Shown: positions 58,689 through 64,000 of the stretch, piece after piece
How the letters are laid out: each line of letters starts with the position of its first letter
Numbering within the stretch: the stretch's first letter is position 1
DNA from: Nocardia amamiensis
GTDB lineage: Bacteria; Actinomycetota; Actinomycetes; Mycobacteriales; Mycobacteriaceae
NCBI RefSeq assembly: GCF_015477605.1
Contig: NZ_JADLQX010000029.1
Span: forward strand, 1-64,000
Reading direction: 5' to 3'
DNA length: 64,000 bases
Made by a program: the position numbers and the translations under genes
Notes under the pieces: generated by a model
What the model was told of the DNA's origin: nothing
The model's input: only the letters and a program-made list of their open reading frames with translations
Database searches by the model: none

Positions 58689-59237
58689 ATGCACCGAACC
58701 AGCTTCGCCGAGATGCACTGCTCCATCGGGCAGTCCCTGGAACTCGTCGGGGAGTGGTGGACGCCGCTGATCGTGCGCGACCTCTTCCTCGGTCTGCACC
58801 GGTTCGACGACATCGCGGAGAACCTCGGCATCTCCCGCAACCTGCTCACCCGGCGGCTGGACACGCTGGTCGGAAACGGCATCGTGGAGCGCCGGGTGTA
58901 TCAGGAACGGCCGCCGCGGCACGAGTACCACCTCACCGAGCCCGGCCGCGAGCTCATGCCGGTACTGATGGCGCTGATGGCGTGGGGCGACAAGTGGGCT
59001 ACGCCGCCGGGTGGTCCGCCGGTGCGTCTCTCGCACGACGACTGCGGCGAGACGTTCACACCACAGGTCTGCTGTTCGGCATGCGGTACGCCGGTGAGAG
59101 CGTCGACCGTAACGGCACTGCCTGGCCCCGGCGCCGCCTCGGGACCTGGTACCACGGTCCTGGCCCGCCGCCATTCCGACCGGGACGGCGCCCTGGCCGA
59201 GAGTCGAGCCGGAGACGAGGCGGCCGAACTGGAGTGA
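58689..59237 (+). CDS. HxlR-family transcriptional regulator
   Basis: A 182-residue winged-helix regulator. HCSIGQSLELVGEWWTPLIV (with the conserved Cys near the N-terminus), RDLFLGLHRFDDIAENLGIS, then RNLLTRRLDTLVGNGIVERR and the wing EYHLTEPGRELMPVL are textbook HxlR. The C-terminal tail beyond residue 125 carries a Cys pair (CCSACG) and low-complexity sequence, longer than usual. HxlR proteins often respond to aldehydes, quinones or oxidants. It is divergent from and probably controls the tautomerase. Confidence 0.88.
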   Translation: MHRTSFAEMHCSIGQSLELVGEWWTPLIVRDLFLGLHRFDDIAENLGISRNLLTRRLDTLVGNGIVERRVYQERPPRHEYHLTEPGRELMPVLMALMAWGDKWATPPGGPPVRLSHDDCGETFTPQVCCSACGTPVRASTVTALPGPGAASGPGTTVLARRHSDRDGALAESRAGDEAAELE

Positions 59238-59285
59238 ACCCGGCAGGGAGCCGGAAACTGCTACTCGTGGAGCGAGTCGGCACGG

Positions 59286-59678
59286 TCAGGGCGCATCCAA
59301 CACACTTGCCGGAACTCCATAGGGCAGAAATCGTACCCGACGGCGATCATCGGTGTTGTCGCGATGCGCGCGCAAAGCCTCGAGCTCGGACGGAAAGACC
59401 TGGTCAACTCTGGCCTCGCCGTTGTCGTCGATGCTGTAGATCGCCCATACCCCGCTGCCGGTCTCGCCGGTGGTCTCGCCCTCGGGTTTCGGTGGACGCG
59501 GCTTTTCCGGTTGGACGAACTGACCGAGCAACGACGCCAGTGAACCGACGCTGGCGTGATCTACGCGATCCAGGTATACGCCGGCTTTCCCGAGCAGGTC
59601 GCGGAGCTCGGTTCCCGCCGCACGCAGTGCGCGTTCGAAATCTTCCGGATCGATGCCGAAAGGCCCGTTGGTTGCCAT
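59286..59678 (-). CDS. hypothetical protein, unknown function
   Basis: A 130-residue acidic soluble protein with no family I recognise. The N-terminal half is helical (DPEDFERALRAAGTELRDLL, then GSLASLLGQFV). A Pro/Glu/Gly linker follows, and then a small beta-rich part (GVWAIYSIDDNGEARVDQVF, DDRRRVRFLPYG). ATG 59678 has AGGAGCAC upstream. It is convergent with the HxlR gene, with a 48-base gap. Confidence 0.6.
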   Translation of the reverse strand: MATNGPFGIDPEDFERALRAAGTELRDLLGKAGVYLDRVDHASVGSLASLLGQFVQPEKPRPPKPEGETTGETGSGVWAIYSIDDNGEARVDQVFPSELEALRAHRDNTDDRRRVRFLPYGVPASVLDAP

Positions 59679-59809
59679 CGCATGTGCTCCTGGGGACGAA
59701 TTGGGCGCTACGTCCTCAGTGTCCTCGCGAAACGCCGACTTCGCCACGCCGACATCGCCCGTCCTGGACACCCTCGCGCGTTCCGACGGGGTAACTCGAC
59801 TGAACCCCA

Positions 59810-60025
59810 CTACGTATTACGGTGGAAACCATGACAGAGGTCGGGTGCGTCGTGAAGTAAGTCGAGAGCCGCCGTTCGAAGTTCGGCTCGGCGCTTCGCG
59901 ATAATCGTCGCATTGCGACCGTCGCCAAATGCGGCGCCGGCGAAAATCGCTTCGACATTCTCGATGTCGCGTTTGCTGAATATGCCTCGAGTTTTCACGG
60001 CAGCGACGATTCGACCCAGATCCAC
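59810..60025 (-). CDS. small hypothetical protein, possibly a fragment
   Basis: A 71-residue candidate that starts at GTG 60025 and reads VDLGRIVAAVKTRGIFSKRD, then IENVEAIFAGAAFGDGRNAT. It ends at TAG 59812-59810. The composition is protein-like. The open frame extends upstream into the end of the FAD gene without a clear start, so it may be the tail of a lost larger gene. No family is recognised. Confidence 0.35.
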   Translation of the reverse strand: MDLGRIVAAVKTRGIFSKRDIENVEAIFAGAAFGDGRNATIIAKRRAELRTAALDLLHDAPDLCHGFHRNT

Positions 60026-60069
60026 TGGGCGCGGTTTGATGTCGATGGGTAGGCTCGCCGTACCGTTGG

Positions 60070-61536
60070 TTATTGTTGTGCGGTGAGGGCGTGGGCGAGT
60101 CGTGCCGCCTCGTGCGCGAGGCCTGTGGGGTCGGTCGCAATGAATGTCGAGGTGCTCGCGATATTGCCCTGTGCGTACCAGGTGCGGTCGGGCCGGCCAG
60201 AGATGAGGAGCCTGCCGGTGCCGGGTTGGGTGGTCAGACCCCCGAACGGATGCCGTTCGGCCGATGCGGAGGTCAGCAGCGAACGCGCCAACCCCTCGGC
60301 GGCTTGTGGCACGGTGTAGGGCGGTGGGTTGACGGCGTTGATCACCACGTCGGCGGTCCATTCGGCGTCGTCGGTCACCGTGAATCCGGCGTGAGAGTGT
60401 GGCCGGATCTTCTGCAACCCCGGCCGAAGCCGTACCTGGCCGGAATCGAACAGGTGCAGCAGGATATTCGCATTGTGCGGGACCATGGGTGAACTCAGGC
60501 AGTTGATGGTGCGGAAGTGTGCGCTGCGCAGCATCGTCTTGTCTTGCTCGCTGAACAGCGGCCACACCGCCGGCACGACGGTTCGGATGGCCCGGCCGAG
60601 CAGTCGCCGGCCCTGATGCGGGTCCGCCACCGAGGACAGCTGGCGCCGCAGCCGTTGCACAGCAGGTTCGGTGTCGTTGCCGATGACCTCATCGGTCAGC
60701 GTCCGGAAATCCTGCCCCAGCTCGGAGAGTTCCTCCTTCATCAGCTCGATCAGCGTGGTGAGCATCCCCTGGCCCTGGTTTTCGCGAACACGTCGCAACG
60801 CGTATTCGGGTGTCAGATACCGCGGCTCGTATCGGATGGGACGTTGCTGTACGGCGGGCAGTACGCCGCTTCGGGACATCAGGGTGATCGGACCGGTGTG
60901 TCCGGTGGAGACCAGCCCGGTGACGATATCGACGGCGGTCAATCCGCTGCCGATGACGGCGACGTGCCGGTCCGCGGGGACCTCGGCCAACCTGCGGAAC
61001 AGGGGGTATGGCTCATGGACGTACCCCGGCGTGTCGGTCAGCCCATAGCTGTCGTGTGGCTGTCCGCCGCCGATGGACAGCACCGCGCGGTCCACTTGGA
61101 ATGTGCCGCCGGCGGCGGTGTGCAAGGTGGCGTCGGTGTTTCGAGAGAACCGGGTGACGCCGGAATTGACGACACTCACCCGCCATCCGTCCTGGCGCAG
61201 GTTGGCGATGGCGATATGCGCGGTGTGTTCCAGGTACTGTCCGTATACCGCGCGCGGAACCACCGGTAGGCCGAGTCCTTCGTCGAGGTAGCGGGCGAGT
61301 TCGGGGCGTTCCTGCAACCAACGCAGGTAATGATCCAAGTCTCCTGCGCGTGCGGTCATGGCCATCGGTGGTGCGTTCACTCGTACGGAGTCCTGGTCGC
61401 ATTGGTATGCGCGGCCGCGCCATACGGCGGATGAGCTCTCGAACACCGTGATCTCCCCCGGTTTCGCGTCCGAGCCGGCCAGCGCGTCGAGCAGTGCCAC
61501 CGTAGCCATTCCCGCGCCGACGATTCCGATATGCAT
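60070..61536 (-). CDS. FAD-dependent oxidoreductase (FAD/NAD(P)-binding)
   Basis: A 488-residue flavoprotein. The FAD dinucleotide motif is at the very N-terminus (MHIGIVGAGMATVALLDALA). A second nucleotide-binding site, VAVIGSGLTAVDIVTGL near residue 190, is typical of N-hydroxylating or Baeyer-Villiger-like flavoproteins. VLSIGGGQPHDSYG and DVVINAVNPPPYT are the ATG/NVxP-like core strands. The family is that of uncharacterised FAD-NAD(P)-binding (PF13454-like) proteins. ATG 61536 has GAGGGA upstream. It is divergent from the LuxR gene with a palindrome in between. The substrate is unknown. Confidence 0.8.
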   Translation of the reverse strand: MHIGIVGAGMATVALLDALAGSDAKPGEITVFESSSAVWRGRAYQCDQDSVRVNAPPMAMTARAGDLDHYLRWLQERPELARYLDEGLGLPVVPRAVYGQYLEHTAHIAIANLRQDGWRVSVVNSGVTRFSRNTDATLHTAAGGTFQVDRAVLSIGGGQPHDSYGLTDTPGYVHEPYPLFRRLAEVPADRHVAVIGSGLTAVDIVTGLVSTGHTGPITLMSRSGVLPAVQQRPIRYEPRYLTPEYALRRVRENQGQGMLTTLIELMKEELSELGQDFRTLTDEVIGNDTEPAVQRLRRQLSSVADPHQGRRLLGRAIRTVVPAVWPLFSEQDKTMLRSAHFRTINCLSSPMVPHNANILLHLFDSGQVRLRPGLQKIRPHSHAGFTVTDDAEWTADVVINAVNPPPYTVPQAAEGLARSLLTSASAERHPFGGLTTQPGTGRLLISGRPDRTWYAQGNIASTSTFIATDPTGLAHEAARLAHALTAQQ

Positions 61537-61632
61537 GGTTGATCCCTCTTCCGAGTCTCGATGGACGTGCGTCGACCAGCCTTCTCGGCTGCCGGGCGAG
61601 ATCCCATCCCTCGATCGGGGGGTTCCGACACG

Positions 61633-61664
61633 CCGTACAACCCCTCACATGAGGGGTTGTACGG
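61633..61664. promoter_or_regulatory. 32-bp palindromic operator candidate between FAD oxidoreductase and luxR
   Basis: CCGTACAACCCCTCA (61633-61647) and its perfect reverse complement (61650-61664) are separated by only CA. The site ends 20 bases before the luxR start and about 97 bases before the FAD gene start. Its place and perfect symmetry fit the binding site of the LuxR-type regulator, which would then control itself and the oxidoreductase. Confidence 0.7.
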
Positions 61665-61684
61665 AGTCCTCGTGTGCGGGAATC

Positions 61685-62794
61685 ATGGCGGGCATGAGCA
61701 GGTCGACCAGTGAGCCGTCGGACGGTCTTCTGGCGGGAATCGCCGCAGCGCCCGACGCGGAGGGCCTGTTCGCCGTGACATCGGACCGCCTGCGCCGCGT
61801 CGCACCCTTCGACGCGGCCGTATGGGTTGCCACTGATCCGATCAACGGATTGACCGCGGCGCCGGTACGGATCGAAAACCTCCAGCAGGGTGGGTGCGGC
61901 ATCTACTGGGAATCGGAATTCCTCGCCGATGCGGTCAATCCCTTTCGGCATTTGACGAAGGCTCCGGTGCCGGTTGCCGGGTTGCGGGAGGCCACCGGTG
62001 ATCGTCCGTTGTCGAGCCCGCTGTACCGAGACTTCATGCGGCCACGGGGCTTCGACGACGAACTGCGTGCCGTGTTCCGAGTCGATGGCAGGCCTTGGGG
62101 ACAGCTGAGTCTGTTCCGTGAGCGCGGTCGAGCGCCGTTCCGGGCCGAGGAGATGGCAGTGGTCGGCTCGTTGTCGAGTCCGATGGCGCAGCGGCTACGC
62201 TCGTACGCCCAATCCACGGAGCCGCCGCGACGGCCCTCCGATACGCCGGGAATGCTGCTTTTCGACCGTGCGGGAAGCCTGACGTCGATCAATGACGAGG
62301 CCCGCCGCTTCCTCGCCGATATGCCGCCGGGCCCTCGCGCGGCGACGCCGTCCGGTATCGACCTGCCTCTGCCGGTGTGGATTCGTAGCACCGTCGGTCG
62401 TGCGCGCGAGACGGGTGGGAATGCCCGAATCCGAATGCGCGCGCTCACCGGCGGGTGGCTGGTATGTCATGCCTCGTGCCTGCGCGGTGCCGATGACACC
62501 GAGGAGATGACCGCGATGACGATCGGACCCGCGCCGGTGTCGGAGATCGCCACACTGGTTATCGCCGCCTACGAGCTGACACCGCGGGAGTGCGAAGTGA
62601 CCGAACTGATCGCGCGCGGGTTGTCCACCACTGAGATCGCGAGCCGATTGTTCCTGTCGCCGCACACGGTCCGAGACCATGTGAAGGCGATTTTCGAGAA
62701 GGTTTCCGTAGCGAGTCGGGGTGAGCTGGTCGCGAAGCTCTACACCGAGCACTACGAGCCGCTCGTGGCGCCGGAAAGCGCCCGCTACCCGTAG
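61685..62794 (+). CDS. LuxR-type transcriptional regulator with sensory domain
   Basis: A 369-residue regulator. The N-terminal 170 residues look GAF-like (LRRVAPFDAAVWVATDPING, then DDELRAVFRVDGRPWGQLSL). A second, PAS-like region starts near GMLLFDRAGSLTSINDEARR. The C-terminal LuxR helix-turn-helix is ELTPRECEVTELIARGLSTT, then LSPHTVRDHVKAIFEKVSVA. ATG 61685 is used; a second ATG lies at 61694. No receiver domain is present, so a small ligand is likelier than phosphorylation. Its end overlaps the convergent AraC gene by 10 bases. Confidence 0.85.
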   Translation: MAGMSRSTSEPSDGLLAGIAAAPDAEGLFAVTSDRLRRVAPFDAAVWVATDPINGLTAAPVRIENLQQGGCGIYWESEFLADAVNPFRHLTKAPVPVAGLREATGDRPLSSPLYRDFMRPRGFDDELRAVFRVDGRPWGQLSLFRERGRAPFRAEEMAVVGSLSSPMAQRLRSYAQSTEPPRRPSDTPGMLLFDRAGSLTSINDEARRFLADMPPGPRAATPSGIDLPLPVWIRSTVGRARETGGNARIRMRALTGGWLVCHASCLRGADDTEEMTAMTIGPAPVSEIATLVIAAYELTPRECEVTELIARGLSTTEIASRLFLSPHTVRDHVKAIFEKVSVASRGELVAKLYTEHYEPLVAPESARYP

Positions 62795-62799
62795 CGGGC
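62780..62799. terminator. hairpin at the overlapping ends of luxR and araC genes
   Basis: GCCCGCTAC and GTAGCGGGC (62780-62788 and 62791-62799) are perfect complements around CC. The hairpin covers both stop codons, so each protein ends in the same kind of sequence (Ala-Arg-Tyr-Pro and Ala-Arg-Tyr-Gly). It may act as a two-way terminator. Confidence 0.5.
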
Positions 62800-63642
62800 A
62801 GTCGCCAACCATGCGCGTGGTGAGCATCCCACTCGTTGCGTGAACGCCCGCGAGAACGCCGGAGGGGTGGCGTACCCGAGTTCCGCTGCCGTGCGAGCAA
62901 CTGAGGCGCCGGCGCGAAGCCGGTCCTGGGCGACCGTGATCCTCCACCCGGTCAGGTACTCGGCGGGTGGCTGCCCCACCATCTCTTTGAACCGGGCGGC
63001 GAAGGAACTGCGGGACATGCGCGCTTCGCGCGCCAACGTGGCGAGCGTCCACGGCCGCCCGGGCGACTCGTGGATGGCGACGAGTGCACGGGCGAGGCTT
63101 TCATCGGAGAGCCCTGTCAGCAGCCCGGTGGGCAGCGCAAGCTCGTCGGCGTGGTCGAGAATCCAGCGGAACAGCTGGATGAGCACAACTTCGAACAGGC
63201 GATCGGCCAGCACTTTTCGGCCGCACCGCACATTGTCGATCTCGGCGAACAGCAGATCGAGCGCTGGTTCGAGGGTGCCGACGGCGTCCAGCGGGAGCAC
63301 GATCACCGGAGGGAGCGTGCGTACCAGGGGGTGGGTCGGGCCGCCGTCGAAGTCGAGTGTCGCGCAGGCGAAGTCGGAGTCCTCGGTGGGCGCGTTGTGA
63401 AAGGCGTGTTCCAGCGGGCGTGGGTAGAACAGCAGGCTGGGCTTATCGATCTGTCGTTTTTCCAGCCGACCGCTGACGCTTCGGTGCGTCACTTCCATCT
63501 CGCCGTATCGGAGCACATGGAGGAAGCCTCGGCCTAGTTGTGCGTCGAAGGTCGTTACGCCACACAACGGTCCCGCATGGAACAGGCGGGTTCGCACCCG
63601 AAAGCGTTCGAGTAGAGGCGAGAGCTGGTCGAGCGAAGTCAC
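62785..63642 (-). CDS. AraC-family transcriptional regulator (cupin N-terminus)
   Basis: About 285 residues. The N-terminal part (CGVTTFDAQLGRGFLHVLRY, then KPSLLFYPRPLEHAFHNAPT) matches the Cupin_6-type AraC regulators. The C-terminal domain has two helix-turn-helices: RPWTLATLAREARMSRSSFA and VARTAAELGYATPPAFSRAF, and it ends in QRVGCSPRAWLATARYG. GTG 63642 is the likely start; a TTG at 63693 would add 17 residues. Regulators of this group usually control the divergently transcribed oxidoreductase-like gene, here the carboxymuconolactone-decarboxylase-like gene at 63784. Confidence 0.85.
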   Translation of the reverse strand: MTSLDQLSPLLERFRVRTRLFHAGPLCGVTTFDAQLGRGFLHVLRYGEMEVTHRSVSGRLEKRQIDKPSLLFYPRPLEHAFHNAPTEDSDFACATLDFDGGPTHPLVRTLPPVIVLPLDAVGTLEPALDLLFAEIDNVRCGRKVLADRLFEVVLIQLFRWILDHADELALPTGLLTGLSDESLARALVAIHESPGRPWTLATLAREARMSRSSFAARFKEMVGQPPAEYLTGWRITVAQDRLRAGASVARTAAELGYATPPAFSRAFTQRVGCSPRAWLATARYG

Positions 63643-63783
63643 AGACCAAGGATGGCAGACGATCTGGTAAGAAATCGAGATGATATGACTCAATCAGTCC
63701 GAGTGGTCCAGGCAGTCTGAGAGTGCGTCGCCCGGCGAGACACTGCCGGGGCGTCGTCCGAATCACGACCCGAGGAGCACTCC

Positions 63784-64000
63784 ATGTCTCTTGTCCCCCT
63801 TGTCGAGCGCGAGTCCGCGACCGGAACCGTCAAGGACCAGCTCGATCGTATCCATGCCGCGTTCGGCACCGTGCCCGCGATGTTCCGAGCCGTCGCCAAC
63901 TCGCCTGCCGCCCTGACGAGCATGTGGGCCTCGTTCGGCGCCTTCGGCGGCGGTGCTCTGGGTCCGGCGCTCAGCGAGCAGATCGCCGTGGCCGTCGCCA
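63784..64000 (+). CDS. carboxymuconolactone decarboxylase/AhpD-like protein, 3' end beyond window
   Basis: The first 72 codons are visible: MSLVPLVERESATGTVKDQL, then RIHAAFGTVPAMFRAVANSP and LGPALSEQIAVAVA. This is the N-terminal half of the CMD/alkylhydroperoxidase AhpD family; the Cys-x-x-Cys pair, if present, would lie beyond the edge. GAGGAG lies 6 bases before ATG 63784. It is divergent from the AraC regulator, which probably controls it. Confidence 0.8.
   Translation, partial: MSLVPLVERESATGTVKDQLDRIHAAFGTVPAMFRAVANSPAALTSMWASFGAFGGGALGPALSEQIAVAVA

Overview
The window is high-GC actinomycete DNA. Codon use, GTG/TTG starts, a Scr1-type HTH/DUF397 pair, PucR and HxlR regulators, a Pgl-type BREX locus and a dpg cassette all fit Nocardia or a close relative such as Amycolatopsis or Streptomyces. 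I cannot name the species, and every assignment comes from reading the sequence without a database search.

Layout. (1) 1-7.8 kb is a decayed flank. It holds a possible transposase tail, a frameshifted marR, a SulP/carbonic-anhydrase fusion gene that has lost its middle, a frameshifted unknown gene and a frameshifted lysR. Intact genes here are a small secreted protein, a PucR regulator, a small membrane protein and an orphan Imm1-like immunity protein. (2) 8.0-16.1 kb is a complete four-gene Wadjet-type operon on the + strand, of the DUF2397/DUF2398/TIGR02680/DUF2399 kind: jetA-jetB-jetC-jetD. (3) 16.2-33.9 kb is a complete type 2 BREX (phage growth limitation) operon on the - strand, in the order pglW-pglX-pglY-pglZ-brxD-brxHI. 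The two operons converge, so about 26 kb is continuous anti-plasmid and anti-phage coding sequence. (4) 34.4-41.8 kb carries the HTH/DUF397 pair, two small companion genes, a VTT membrane protein, a 933-residue SF1 helicase with a DUF2726-like nuclease end lying against a beheaded alpha/beta-hydrolase gene, and a lipoprotein hydrolase. (5) 42.0-44.9 kb is a two-component set with one normal and one degenerate kinase. (6) 45.3-56.1 kb is a biosynthetic operon: dpgA-dpgB-dpgC-dpgD, a benzoylformate-decarboxylase-like ThDP enzyme, a KASIII-like acyltransferase, and an iterative type I PKS with KS-AT-DH-ACP architecture (orsellinate-synthase type). (7) 56.2-64.0 kb is housekeeping-like: a D,D-carboxypeptidase, a class I glutamine amidotransferase, a divergent tautomerase/HxlR pair, two small unknown genes, an FAD-dependent oxidoreductase divergent from a LuxR regulator across a 32-bp palindrome, an AraC regulator, and the start of a carboxymuconolactone-decarboxylase-like gene cut by the window edge.

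How the parts work together. Wadjet senses and cuts circular plasmids with an SMC-like loop extruder (JetABC) and a Toprim nuclease (JetD). BREX/Pgl uses a kinase, a methyltransferase, ATPases, a phosphatase-fold protein and a helicase against phage. In the biosynthetic operon DpgA-D should make 3,5-dihydroxyphenylglyoxylate from malonyl-CoA. The usual HpgT aminotransferase is absent from the window. A ThDP enzyme takes its place, which points to a 3,5-dihydroxybenzaldehyde or acyloin product instead of the amino acid. The PKS plus KASIII pair suggests that an orsellinic-type acyl group is made and transferred. I did not recognise this gene combination as a known pathway, and it is the best candidate here for undescribed chemistry.
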